From contig JAOMDA010000002.1 in NCBI GenBank assembly GCA_028345295.1, positions 1-64,000 of the forward strand: a stretch of 64,000 bases of DNA, written 5' to 3'. The translations under genes were made by a program, and so were the position numbers. Position 1 is the first letter of the stretch. Every line of letters starts with the position of its first letter. The notes beneath the pieces were generated by a model that saw only the letters and a list, made by a program, of their open reading frames with translations, had not been told where the DNA came from and ran no database searches. Positions 30,072 through 39,926 of the stretch are shown one piece after another. The stretch is from Candidatus Nitrosopelagicus sp. (GTDB lineage Archaea; Thermoproteota; Nitrososphaeria; Nitrososphaerales; Nitrosopumilaceae).

Positions 30072-30700
30072 ATTCCTTGTCTTAGTAATTTGTATAGTGC
30101 ATTAACAATTGCTGATGCACATGGACTTCCACCTTTGCGTCCTTGATTTGTAATAAACGGTATATCCATTTTGGCTAATTCTTCTTTGGATTCAACAGCC
30201 GAAACAAAGCCCACCGGAATTCCAATTACTAGCGCTGGTTTTGTTATTCCTTCTCCTACCATTTCCATAACCTCTAGTAATGCAGTAGGTGCGTTTCCTA
30301 TGACAACAATTCCACCATTCATGTCTTCTTTTGCTATACGCATTGACATTTGTGCTCTTGTTTTGTTCTCTTTTTTAGCTGCTTCAATAAGAGATGGTTC
30401 TGAGATATTACAAATTACATTATTACCAAAATCTTTAGGGTTTTGTTTGTTCATTAATCCAACTATTCCATTGACATCAACAATGACACTACATCCATTT
30501 TTTAGTGCATCCAAACCACTTTGTATGGCATTTTTATGAAAAATTATTTTGTTGTCGCGTGCAAAATCAAAATCAGCTGTAGAATGTATTATCCGTCTAA
30601 CTATTGGCCATTCTTGTTCATTGTATGGATGAGAACCAATCTCATTTTCAATAATCTGCATACTTTCATCCTCAATAGACTGTCCCTTCCTAGTTTGCAT
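30068..30700 (-). CDS. cbiC: Precorrin-8X / cobalt-precorrin-8 methylmutase
   Basis: 'VRRIIHSTADFDFA', 'VGFVSAVESKEELAKMDIPFITNQGRKGGSPCASAIVNAL'. Confidence 0.94.
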   Translation of the reverse strand: MQTRKGQSIEDESMQIIENEIGSHPYNEQEWPIVRRIIHSTADFDFARDNKIIFHKNAIQSGLDALKNGCSVIVDVNGIVGLMNKQNPKDFGNNVICNISEPSLIEAAKKENKTRAQMSMRIAKEDMNGGIVVIGNAPTALLEVMEMVGEGITKPALVIGIPVGFVSAVESKEELAKMDIPFITNQGRKGGSPCASAIVNALYKLLRQGI

Positions 30701-31442
30701 CTTCTACTTCCTTTGCTCTTTCTATAATAAGATCAATCATTTTTTCATCAGTTCCAAGATGTTTTGTAATACAAGTTTTTTTCAAACTGGAATTTTCTAG
30801 TGCAGGTTTTAAATCATTATTTACATCAATTTTTACATGTGCACCTTCATGTAGGAAATAAAATACTATTACTAACACTTCAGGATTATTCTTTTGGCAA
30901 CTTTCTATACCTTGCTCAATATTTGGTTCTTCAATCTCAAGGTAGCACCTGTCAACATTCTTGTAGGTTTGTCTTAACTCGTCTACAATATAATTAATAG
31001 AGATTCCAGCATTTGGATCCATACTTCCATGCCCAATTATCAAAACATCTACTTTGTCTTTAGATAATGAAATTTCATTTTCTTCAAGCGCTGAAACTAT
31101 TCTGTTGTCGACTAATTCTACCAATTTTTTATGCATAGTCATTGGTTTTGAGACAAGGAATTTGATTTTAGTATCTTTTTGGTATTTCATTGCATCTGCC
31201 ACTGCAAGTTTCACTTTTTTTCCAGGATAGAGAAAATATGGCACAATTGTCATTTGATCAACATTTTTCTTCAAACACTTCTCCATTCCATCTTCAATGA
31301 ATGGTGGAACTACTTCAAGAAAACAAAATTCTGTAAAATCATAGTTTCCTTTTTCCTTGACTTTTTCACATATTGTCTCTAGCTCTTCTTCAGCCTCTCT
31401 TTCTCTACTACCCCTATCAATTAACATTAATCCACGTTTCAA
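30690..31442 (-). CDS. cbiX: Sirohydrochlorin cobaltochelatase, long/duplicated CbiX
   Basis: Two tandem CbiX-like halves: N-half 'LMLIDRGSREREAEEELE...PYFLYPGKKVKLAV'; C-half 'LIIGHGSMDPNAG...FYFLHEGAHVKIDV'. Confidence 0.85.
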   Translation of the reverse strand: MKRGLMLIDRGSREREAEEELETICEKVKEKGNYDFTEFCFLEVVPPFIEDGMEKCLKKNVDQMTIVPYFLYPGKKVKLAVADAMKYQKDTKIKFLVSKPMTMHKKLVELVDNRIVSALEENEISLSKDKVDVLIIGHGSMDPNAGISINYIVDELRQTYKNVDRCYLEIEEPNIEQGIESCQKNNPEVLVIVFYFLHEGAHVKIDVNNDLKPALENSSLKKTCITKHLGTDEKMIDLIIERAKEVEDAN

Positions 31443-32494
31443 TTATTTATCCTCGCAATTGCTATTGTAAGATTTGGTGGGAATTTTTGTTTCTCAACAA
31501 TCAATATTCCTTCTGATGATTTTATTGCAGCTGCCTCTGAAACACTAGATGTTCCCTCAAACGATTGTACTGTTTTTGAAGGATTAGGTGTACTGATAGT
31601 TGCTAATTCCTCTCTATCAATATATTCAATTTCAATATTCATCTCTTTACCCAATTCAATCAAGCCTACAACATCTTTTTCTTTCTTAATGGATACAAAC
31701 CTAACTATAGATTTACCACTAAGATTAAATTTTTGGAGGCAAGATTCAAGACCATTTTTGATCGTCTCTTTTGGTGTATCCCAATGTAAACCAACACCAA
31801 CAACTAGTGTTTGTGGTCTGTAAACTACTGCATTCTCTAATATCATACCATCAAGTACTTGATCTGAAATTATCAAAAACCCCTTTGAATTGGAATTAGC
31901 CAAGTCATCAAAATTATTGTATATAGAAACATTCTCTGGCAATTCCTTTTTCCACCAATTTTTTTGACCAGCGTTCTGAAAAACTCCAATTTTTTCTTTA
32001 TTTACCATATATGCACTGATTTTGGTTACTGTTGAATCATCATCAATTTTCCATCCAAATTCTCTTCCAATCAAGTCAACTGGAATTGTTTTGTTTACAT
32101 CAGCTGCAGTAGTAATGACTGGTGTGGATCCTATTTTTTCTGCAATTTCATTTGATAGTTCATTTGCACCACCTAAATGTCCAGATAATACACTAATGAC
32201 AAATTGTGCTTTATCATCAATTACAATTACAGCAGGATCTGTTTTTTTATCTTTGATGTGTGGAGAGATTAGTCTGATAACTGCACCTAAAGAAAAAAGA
32301 CAAATCAGTGCATCATTAGATTTGAATAAATTAACAATTTTTACTGATGTAGATTCATCATACCATTCTATCATATCATTACCATCTGAAAATTTTGATG
32401 GAGCAAAGATCTGCCAATCTGGAAATAATCTTTTTAATGACAACCCCATCTCAACACCATTTTTGGTTATGGCAAGAACTGAAACTTTTTCCAT
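31439..32494 (-). CDS. cbiG: Cobalamin biosynthesis protein CbiG
   Basis: 'ALICLFSLGAVIRLISPHIKDKKTDPAVIVIDDKAQFVISVLSGHLGGANELSNEIAE', 'VVGVGLHWDTPKETI'. Confidence 0.92.
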   Translation of the reverse strand: MEKVSVLAITKNGVEMGLSLKRLFPDWQIFAPSKFSDGNDMIEWYDESTSVKIVNLFKSNDALICLFSLGAVIRLISPHIKDKKTDPAVIVIDDKAQFVISVLSGHLGGANELSNEIAEKIGSTPVITTAADVNKTIPVDLIGREFGWKIDDDSTVTKISAYMVNKEKIGVFQNAGQKNWWKKELPENVSIYNNFDDLANSNSKGFLIISDQVLDGMILENAVVYRPQTLVVGVGLHWDTPKETIKNGLESCLQKFNLSGKSIVRFVSIKKEKDVVGLIELGKEMNIEIEYIDREELATISTPNPSKTVQSFEGTSSVSEAAAIKSSEGILIVEKQKFPPNLTIAIARINN

Positions 32495-32525
32495 ACTAAA
32501 AATTCGTTTAGTTTAATTAAATGCC

Positions 32526-33677
32526 TTACTCTTTTTTGTCTCTGGATAACACTTTTCCATCAAAATCAAACAATATTACCTCCACTGGAATTTTTTCTTC
32601 TGAATGATGTCTCATTTGATTGCATACTTCTTTTGTGATCTCATCAAAAAATCCATTAACATCATCTTCCATAATTATCTCCTGGACATTTCTAGCCGTA
32701 TTTGCACCTAGAATTTTTCTGATTGTTTCTGAATTTGCATTACATCTTTTTGCAAGTTCTGAAAGAAATTTCATATCTACTTTTCCACCTTTAACATGAG
32801 TTTGTTTAACACCAGCAGCCATCTTTGCTAATTTTCCAATAAACCCTGCAACGTATGCTTTTTTTAAGCCCTTCTTTGCACATTGCTGTATTGTGTATCC
32901 TGAAAAATCTCCCATCTGAATGAACGAGTGATCTGGCAGTTTGATAATTTCTCTTGCAAAGTCTTCACTTCGACCACCTGTTGTTAAAACAACTTCCTCA
33001 TCACTCATAGAAGATACAACATCAATTTGTAGTCTTATTGCTGCTGCAAATGATGCTGTTGAATAAGGAATAACAATTCCACTAGTACCAAGTATCGAAA
33101 TCCCATTTAATATTCCTATTCTAGGATTATCAGTTTTTGTAGCTAATTCTTTTCCTTTAGGAACTGAAATTATAACTTTAATTCCATTCTTTTTTAAAAT
33201 TTCTTTAGCAACTTCTTTAATGTTTTCTAAAATCATTTTTTTAGGTGTTGGATTTATTGCAGCACTATCTATCTCTAAACCTAATCCTGGTTTAGTAACT
33301 CTACCAACACCCTGACCACCATCTATCTCTACAGTATCAATCTTATTTGTTAATGAAAGATCAACAAAAATTTCAGCACCATGAGTTACATCAGGATCAT
33401 CACCACCATCTTTGATTACAGAACATCTTGCATTATTTTTTGTAAATTCACAACTATTAATTTTGATATTTATTCTATCTCTTTTTGGTAAAAGGACATC
33501 AACATTATTGAGACTCTGCTGATTGATGATTGCTAACATGCCTGCTTTTGATGCAGCTGTAGCACATGTTCCAGTAGTAAAACCAGTACGTAATTTTCCC
33601 TTAGACTTTTCTGGTGCATCCACGTTGCAATTTTTCTCTTTAATGTAATAACTTTTGTCAGGGCTGTATAATCTCAA
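32526..33677 (-). CDS. cbiD: Cobalt-precorrin-5B (C1)-methyltransferase
   Basis: 'LRTGFTTGTCATAASKAGMLAI', 'DDPDVTHGAEIFVDL', 'GVGRVTKPGL', 'VVLTTGGRSEDFA'. Confidence 0.94.
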   Translation of the reverse strand: MRLYSPDKSYYIKEKNCNVDAPEKSKGKLRTGFTTGTCATAASKAGMLAIINQQSLNNVDVLLPKRDRINIKINSCEFTKNNARCSVIKDGGDDPDVTHGAEIFVDLSLTNKIDTVEIDGGQGVGRVTKPGLGLEIDSAAINPTPKKMILENIKEVAKEILKKNGIKVIISVPKGKELATKTDNPRIGILNGISILGTSGIVIPYSTASFAAAIRLQIDVVSSMSDEEVVLTTGGRSEDFAREIIKLPDHSFIQMGDFSGYTIQQCAKKGLKKAYVAGFIGKLAKMAAGVKQTHVKGGKVDMKFLSELAKRCNANSETIRKILGANTARNVQEIIMEDDVNGFFDEITKEVCNQMRHHSEEKIPVEVILFDFDGKVLSRDKKE

Positions 33678-34110
33678 AAACTATTATCCAGATTGCTACT
33701 ATAGCTAAACCACCATAAAGAATGAAATGGGTTGATTTCTGTGAGATTGGTTTTTCCCTATTATGGGTTTCTTCATTAAAATCACCACCAAATTCCTGAC
33801 TTGCTTTAGTGAAACTTTCATAATTAAACTTCATATCATCACCCATTTTTTGCCCTTGATACCTCCAGAAATCGGAATGACCTTGTTCAGCAGTTCTTTC
33901 CTGTCTTTTGAATATTTTTTTCCGATTATTTTTCAAAAATTCATACGCATTAGAAATTTCTCTGAATTTCTTTCCATCATCAAACTCTGGATTTCTATCA
34001 GGATGATATTTTAATGATAATTTCCTATATGCCTGTTTGATTTCTTTAGGTGTTGAAGTACTATCAACACCTAAAATCTGATAACATTCATTCACATTCA
34101 AAGTGCTCAT
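33658..34110 (-). CDS. J-domain protein with C-terminal transmembrane anchor
   Basis: 'NECYQILGVDSTSTPKEIKQAYRKLSLKYHPDRNPEF' (HPD) and terminal 'FILYGGLAIVAIWIIVFEIIQP'. Start placed at the internal ATG (34110); the ORF-track N-terminal extension (to 34227) overlaps the divergent gene. Confidence 0.8.
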   Translation of the reverse strand: MSTLNVNECYQILGVDSTSTPKEIKQAYRKLSLKYHPDRNPEFDDGKKFREISNAYEFLKNNRKKIFKRQERTAEQGHSDFWRYQGQKMGDDMKFNYESFTKASQEFGGDFNEETHNREKPISQKSTHFILYGGLAIVAIWIIVFEIIQP

Positions 34111-34158
34111 AGAATTCACTTTGAATATGTTTAAAATTAAATGTTCTAGTGTTTTTGC

Positions 34159-34965
34159 ATGGGTATGTCTTTGAAACGATCTGTGGCTATTTCCGGAAGT
34201 ACTGGATTTGTTGGAAAAAACCTGCAAAGATTCCTTATTAAGAACAAAGTAAAGTGTATACCAGTTTTAAGATCATTTTTTCAAGAAACAAGATCACTAT
34301 TACTTTCAGAATGTTTTTGTTTTGTACATTTAGTAGGTTTAGGTAACGAAACTAAGAATCAATCTTTTGAAGAAGTAAATGTAGAATTAACCAAAAGAAT
34401 TATTGATATTTGTAAAAGATCTAAAATTAAAAAAATTATTTATTTTAGTGGTCTTGGTGTTTCAAGTAAATCTACTTCTAATTATTTTATTTCAAAGTTT
34501 AAAGCTGAACGATTAATTATAAAATCAGAATTAGATTATACTATATTTAGACCCTCATACATTATTGGAAAAGATGATTATCTAACTAGAAATTTTAAAA
34601 AACAAATTCAAAAAAAGGAAATAATTATTCCTGGAACAGGAAACTATATCATTCAACCTATTTCTATTAATGATGTATGTAGTGTAGTACATCTTGCAAT
34701 ACACTCTAGAAGTTTTTCAAAGAAGATTATTGATCTTGTAGGACCAGAAAAAATTTTATTTAAACAATTTGTAAAAAATTCTATCAGAAATCAAAATACA
34801 ACAATAAAAAAAATTCCTTTAAAGAAATCTCTTATTCAGGTATCTGATAAAAAATTTCCATATGGAAATGAGGATTTGAATATTTTGTTTGGTAATTTTG
34901 AAGGAAATCACGAAAAACTAAGAAAAATATCAAAAATAGAATTTACAAAAGTTACAAGCGTCTAG
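34159..34965 (+). CDS. NAD-dependent epimerase / NDUFA9-like atypical SDR
   Basis: '[21 protein letters not shown]', '[23 protein letters not shown]', '[13 protein letters not shown]'. Confidence 0.82.
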   Translation: MGMSLKRSVAISGSTGFVGKNLQRFLIKNKVKCIPVLRSFFQETRSLLLSECFCFVHLVGLGNETKNQSFEEVNVELTKRIIDICKRSKIKKIIYFSGLGVSSKSTSNYFISKFKAERLIIKSELDYTIFRPSYIIGKDDYLTRNFKKQIQKKEIIIPGTGNYIIQPISINDVCSVVHLAIHSRSFSKKIIDLVGPEKILFKQFVKNSIRNQNTTIKKIPLKKSLIQVSDKKFPYGNEDLNILFGNFEGNHEKLRKISKIEFTKVTSV

Positions 34966-36119
34966 AGGCCAGCATCTTTTCTTAACAAATCAGCTTTGTC
35001 AGTTTTTTCCCATGTAAATTCAGGCTCATTTCTTCCAAAGTGACCATATGCAGCTGTTTTTTGATAAATTGGTTTCTTCAAGTCAAGATGTCTAACTATT
35101 TCTGCAGGTCTCATGTCAAAATGTTTGTTAACTAAACTTTCAATCTTATCTTCTGAGATTTTGTTTGTACTAAAGGTATTCACCATTAGAGAAACTGGCT
35201 CTGCAACACCTATTGCATATGCAACTTGTACTTCACATTTATCAGATAATCCTGCAGCAACAATATTTTTTGCAACATATCTACACATGTAACATGCAGA
35301 TCTATCTACTTTTGATGGATCTTTTCCTGAAAATGCACCACCACCATGTCTGCCCATTCCACCATATGTATCAACAATAATTTTTCTTCCTGTCAAACCT
35401 GCATCACCATGGGGTCCACCTATCTCAAATCTACCTGTAGGATTAACATGTATTTTTATATCATCATTCCAAAATTCACCACAAACTGGTTTTATTACAT
35501 GTTCAATGGTTTGTTTGGTTATTTCTTCTTGTGAAATTTCAGGAGAATGTTGTGTGGATATAACAACAGCTTCTAATTTTTGTGGTTTATCATCCTCATA
35601 TCTAACTGACACCTGTGATTTTCCATCTGGTCTAACCCATGATAGTTGTCCATTTTTTCGCACATCAGCAAGTCTTTTTGTTAGTTTTTGAGCCAAAAGT
35701 ATTGGTAATGGCATTAGCTCTTCTGTTTCATTTGATGCATAACCAAACATCAAACCTTGGTCTCCAGCTCCTTGTTCTTTATTTTCATTAGCAGTTACTC
35801 CCTGAGATATATCAGGACTTTGTGAATCAAGTTTAATCATGACCTCACATGAATTAGAATCAAATTTTAAATCTGGATCATTATATCCAATTTCAGAAAT
35901 TGTTTTTCTGATTACTTGTTCAATATCAAAACTAGCTTTTGATGTAACTTCACCAGCAACACCAACAAAACCAGTTGTTGTCAAAGTTTCAACTGCAACT
36001 CTGGAATCAGGATCACCCCTTAGAAATTCGTCTAAAATTGCATCAGAAACTTTGTCACAAACTTTGTCAGGATGTCCTTCGGTAACTGATTCAGACGTAA
36101 AAATATAATTCTTGTTCAT
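34962..36119 (-). CDS. metK: S-adenosylmethionine synthetase, bacterial/eukaryal type
   Basis: '[24 protein letters not shown]', '[12 protein letters not shown]', '[26 protein letters not shown]', '[17 protein letters not shown]'. Confidence 0.96.
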   Translation of the reverse strand: MNKNYIFTSESVTEGHPDKVCDKVSDAILDEFLRGDPDSRVAVETLTTTGFVGVAGEVTSKASFDIEQVIRKTISEIGYNDPDLKFDSNSCEVMIKLDSQSPDISQGVTANENKEQGAGDQGLMFGYASNETEELMPLPILLAQKLTKRLADVRKNGQLSWVRPDGKSQVSVRYEDDKPQKLEAVVISTQHSPEISQEEITKQTIEHVIKPVCGEFWNDDIKIHVNPTGRFEIGGPHGDAGLTGRKIIVDTYGGMGRHGGGAFSGKDPSKVDRSACYMCRYVAKNIVAAGLSDKCEVQVAYAIGVAEPVSLMVNTFSTNKISEDKIESLVNKHFDMRPAEIVRHLDLKKPIYQKTAAYGHFGRNEPEFTWEKTDKADLLRKDAGL

Positions 36120-36133
36120 ATCGTTTCAAAAAA

Positions 36134-36376
36134 TTAGATTTCATCTTCTAATTTGATGAAGAGTACATTATTACCTCTTAATATTGCTCTTGCAAACTTT
36201 CCAATAACTTTACCATCATGATGCTCTTCTGCTTCAGTCATTATCAAATTCATATAAGAGTCAACATTACTCATTTTTCCTTTATACTCTACTTCATTTT
36301 TTAATCTAACAATTACCTGCTTTTTTACATTTTTTTGCAGAGTTGTTAATGGTCGTTTTGCAGTTGTTTGTGACAC
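36134..36376 (-). CDS. LSm / Sm-like archaeal protein
   Basis: 'VIVRLKNEVEYKGKMSNVDSYMNLIMTEAEE...ARAILRGNNVLFIKLED' Sm1/Sm2 motifs. Confidence 0.92.
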   Translation of the reverse strand: MSQTTAKRPLTTLQKNVKKQVIVRLKNEVEYKGKMSNVDSYMNLIMTEAEEHHDGKVIGKFARAILRGNNVLFIKLEDEI

Positions 36377-36475
36377 TAATTTTTCACTTGAGTTGGATCG
36401 ACTTTGTTGAGAATATAAAGTCTTGCTTATAGAATTATACGAGATCCTTTATTGTTGCATGTTCTAAATATTTTG

Positions 36476-37132
36476 ATGATTACCACTCAATTAAAAAAAT
36501 TAGATGATATTCTTGGTGGCGGTATTAGAAATGCAATAATTACTGACATTTTTGGAGAAAATGGAACTGGAAAAACACAACTTGCATTACAAATATCATT
36601 AGAACCACTAAAACATAATCTTGATGTTTTATTTATTGATACAACTAATGAATTTAGACCAGAACGAATGCTTGAAATTATAAAAAATAGAAACATGGAA
36701 GATTCGTTACTTGATAATCTAAAAATTGCTAGAGTAACAAATACTACAGAACAAATTAGACTTCTAGAAAAAATTAAAGATTTCAAAAATCTTTCTCTTA
36801 TAGTTGTAGATAATATTGCAGATTTATTTTCATATGAATATTCTAAAAAAGATCAATTCATAGAGAAATATAATAATTTTATGACATACATGCGTAATCT
36901 TTCATCAATTGCGTTGGAGAGAGAAATTCCTATAGTTGTAACAAATCAATTATTGAAAAAACCAAAGACAGAATATGAAAAATTAGATTACGTAATGAAT
37001 TATTTTGTCCATCAACAAATAAAGCTTGAAAAAATTAAAAATTATTATCAAGGTGAAGTAAATCATCCTTTCATCGATAAACAACAATTTTTTTATAATT
37101 TTGGACCAGTAGGAATAATTGAACAATCTTAA
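36476..37132 (+). CDS. RecA-superfamily ATPase, RadB/KaiC-like
   Basis: 'LDDILGGGIRNAIITDIFGENGTGKTQLALQIS' Walker A, 'LIVVDNIADLF' Walker B. ORF track starts at 36452; ATG at 36476 gives the usual RadA-like N-terminus. Confidence 0.8.
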   Translation: MITTQLKKLDDILGGGIRNAIITDIFGENGTGKTQLALQISLEPLKHNLDVLFIDTTNEFRPERMLEIIKNRNMEDSLLDNLKIARVTNTTEQIRLLEKIKDFKNLSLIVVDNIADLFSYEYSKKDQFIEKYNNFMTYMRNLSSIALEREIPIVVTNQLLKKPKTEYEKLDYVMNYFVHQQIKLEKIKNYYQGEVNHPFIDKQQFFYNFGPVGIIEQS

Positions 37133-37166
37133 TCTATTTAATGAGTAAAATTCAGATTATGGCGTA

Positions 37167-39926
37167 ATGGTTATGTCCACATTAGATTATAATGATAAAA
37201 CAATTGAACTGATTGATTCATTTATTGTTGAGAAGTTTAGAACATTCGGTTTCAATAATCTTACTGACATTCAAAAGAAAGCATCACCAAAAATCCTTCA
37301 AAAATATAATTCATTAGTTATTGCTCCTACTGGTTCTGGAAAAACAGAGTGTGCAACAATACCAATTTTTGAGCATGTAAAAAAAACAAAATTACCGAAT
37401 AAAATTAAGGTATTATATGTTACACCATTAAGAGCATTAAACCGAGACGTTTCCAGAAGAATTGAAAAATATGCTCAGAATAATGGATTAAAAATAAAAA
37501 TTCGTCATGGGGATACATCACAAACAGAAAGAAAAAAAATCAGATCTTTTCCACCTGATATTTTAATTACTACTCCTGAGACACTTGTTGTTTTGTTATC
37601 GCAGAAAAAAGATTTGAATGCGTTATCTGATTTGGAGTGGATTGTTGTTGATGAATTACATGAACTGCTTAGCAGTGAAAGAGGTTCACAGCTGTCTATA
37701 AGTTTAGAACGTTTACAATCAAATTCTCAAAAAGAAATCCATCGTATTGGTTTATCAGCCACCATTGGTAATATCACTGATGCATCAAAATTTCTTGTTG
37801 GAAATAATAGAAAATGTGAAATTATAATAGATAAATCAGTTCGCAAGTATGACGTTGATGTAAAATTTGTGAGTGGAGGCATACATGAAGTTGCTGATGG
37901 GATTATTGGCTATATTAAAGAAATGCAAATTAATTCACCAGTACTTTTATTCACAAATTCTCGTGGTGAATCCGAAACACTTGCTTCAGTACTAAAAGAA
38001 AGAACCAAAATTAGGATAGATCTTCATCATGGTTCACTCTCCAGACAAGTTAGAGAAGAAACCGAAAGCATTCTTCGTGATGGTAGATCAGGTATTGTAG
38101 TATGTACTTCATCACTTGAACTTGGGTTAGATATTGGCTCCGTTGAATTAGTTATTCATTATGGTTCTCCACGACAAGTTTCCAAATTCATGCAGAGGAT
38201 AGGTCGAAGTAAACATAATAGAGATTCATCTGCTAAAGGATTAATAATTACAAATCATGCAGATGATGAATTTGAGACAAATGCCATAATACAAAGAATT
38301 GATGAATCCTCAATTGAAGAACAAAAAATTCATAATCTTTCACTTGATGTACTTGCTCATCATTTAGTTGGGATGACAAAGCAATTTGGTGATGTATCTG
38401 TAGAAACTGGATTTAAAATAGTAAAACAAGCCTACCCATTTAGAAATCTAACAATAGAAGAATTTTCAAATGTTTTGAATATACTAGATTCACAATCTCT
38501 CATATCTTTTGATACAGAAAAAATGTCTTTTTGGCTCAAAGGAAGATCATTTAGATATTATTTTCAAAATATTTCAACTATTCCAGACATTCTAAAATAC
38601 AAAGTGATTGACATAACCACCAACAAATGGCTTGGAACTCTTGATCAACGATTTGTTGGTAGTTATGGCGAATCAGGAAATATTTTTGTTTTACGTGGTT
38701 CACAATGGAGTATTTTAAATGTTGACAAAAAATCATTAAAGGTAAACGTTGAACCATTTCTTGGAAAGAGTAAAGTTCCATATTGGGAGGGTGAAAACAT
38801 ACCAGTTGATTATGAAACAGCAAATAAGGTTGGACAACTTAGAACAAAAGTAAAAAATGGTTTAGTGAAATTCTCAAACAAAATAATTTCAGAATTAAAT
38901 TTTGATATAATTCCAGATGAAAAAACAATTGTCATTGAATCAGTTCGTACTGAAGATGAGATTGTATTGCATGCATGTTTTGGTACAAAAATCAATTCAA
39001 CAATAGGAATGATACTAGCATCATTATTAGAATCCACATTAGCATCTCCTGTTATTACAAAGTCTGATGCTTATCGTATATGCTTATCATCTAAAAGAAG
39101 AATTTCAGAAAAAAACCTAATTAATGAATTAGAGAGCAAATTTGAAATTGATGATATAATGTCAATAGCATTGAAAAATACTAATGATATGATCTGGAAA
39201 ATCTGGTGTGTTGCAAAACAATTTGGTATTGTTGAACGCGGAGCAGTATATGATTTCAAGCAGGCTCGTTATATTTCTGAAAGATATACTGATACACCAG
39301 TAGTGAAAGAGGCAATTAGAGAATTACTTCATGATAGATTTGATCTTTTAAACACTCGATCTATATTACAAAAAATAAAGAATAAAGAAATTTGTATTGT
39401 ATGGATAGATGCTAAAAACTTTTCAACACTTGCTGAACCAATCTTAGATAATACCACCAAAAATTATCCATCACCTGTAAATATTGATAAAAGTATCTTA
39501 GATCTAGTAAAAAAGCGACTAGCTAAAACTCAACACAGACTTGTTTGTGCTAGATGTGGTATATGGCAAATGCTTGTTACACCCGATACAATTCCTTCTC
39601 AATTGAAATGTAAGTATTGTAATGGTGAACAAATCACAGCTACATATTTTTCAGATTACGATTTACAAAAAATCATTCAAAAAAATCACAGTGGGAAAAA
39701 ACTTTCTCAAGAGGAGCAGCATAAATACGAAAAAGCCTGGAAAAAAGCTTCCTTACTACAAGAATATGGCAGAACAGCATTAACTGTTTTATCAGGATAT
39801 GGTATAGGTCCAGATGCACAAGGAAGAATTCTACGAGACATGATTGATGAAGAAGATTATTTGTACAAACAGATTATTGCGGAAGAGAGAAAATATGCAC
39901 TTAACAGAGGTTTTTGGGATTCTTAA
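37167..39926 (+). CDS. Lhr-like DEAD/DEAH-box helicase
   Basis: 'IAPTGSGKTECATIPIF', 'VDELHELLSSERGSQLS', 'RIGLSATIGN', 'QRIGRSKHN', C-terminal CxxC..CxxC ('CARCGIW...CKYC'). Confidence 0.88.
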   Translation: MVMSTLDYNDKTIELIDSFIVEKFRTFGFNNLTDIQKKASPKILQKYNSLVIAPTGSGKTECATIPIFEHVKKTKLPNKIKVLYVTPLRALNRDVSRRIEKYAQNNGLKIKIRHGDTSQTERKKIRSFPPDILITTPETLVVLLSQKKDLNALSDLEWIVVDELHELLSSERGSQLSISLERLQSNSQKEIHRIGLSATIGNITDASKFLVGNNRKCEIIIDKSVRKYDVDVKFVSGGIHEVADGIIGYIKEMQINSPVLLFTNSRGESETLASVLKERTKIRIDLHHGSLSRQVREETESILRDGRSGIVVCTSSLELGLDIGSVELVIHYGSPRQVSKFMQRIGRSKHNRDSSAKGLIITNHADDEFETNAIIQRIDESSIEEQKIHNLSLDVLAHHLVGMTKQFGDVSVETGFKIVKQAYPFRNLTIEEFSNVLNILDSQSLISFDTEKMSFWLKGRSFRYYFQNISTIPDILKYKVIDITTNKWLGTLDQRFVGSYGESGNIFVLRGSQWSILNVDKKSLKVNVEPFLGKSKVPYWEGENIPVDYETANKVGQLRTKVKNGLVKFSNKIISELNFDIIPDEKTIVIESVRTEDEIVLHACFGTKINSTIGMILASLLESTLASPVITKSDAYRICLSSKRRISEKNLINELESKFEIDDIMSIALKNTNDMIWKIWCVAKQFGIVERGAVYDFKQARYISERYTDTPVVKEAIRELLHDRFDLLNTRSILQKIKNKEICIVWIDAKNFSTLAEPILDNTTKNYPSPVNIDKSILDLVKKRLAKTQHRLVCARCGIWQMLVTPDTIPSQLKCKYCNGEQITATYFSDYDLQKIIQKNHSGKKLSQEEQHKYEKAWKKASLLQEYGRTALTVLSGYGIGPDAQGRILRDMIDEEDYLYKQIIAEERKYALNRGFWDS

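Noticed and set aside
33658-34227. N-terminal extension of the J-domain ORF to 34227
   Set aside because: The extension overlaps the divergent NAD-epimerase start and has no recognisable content; the internal ATG at 34110 gives a standard J-domain N-terminus.
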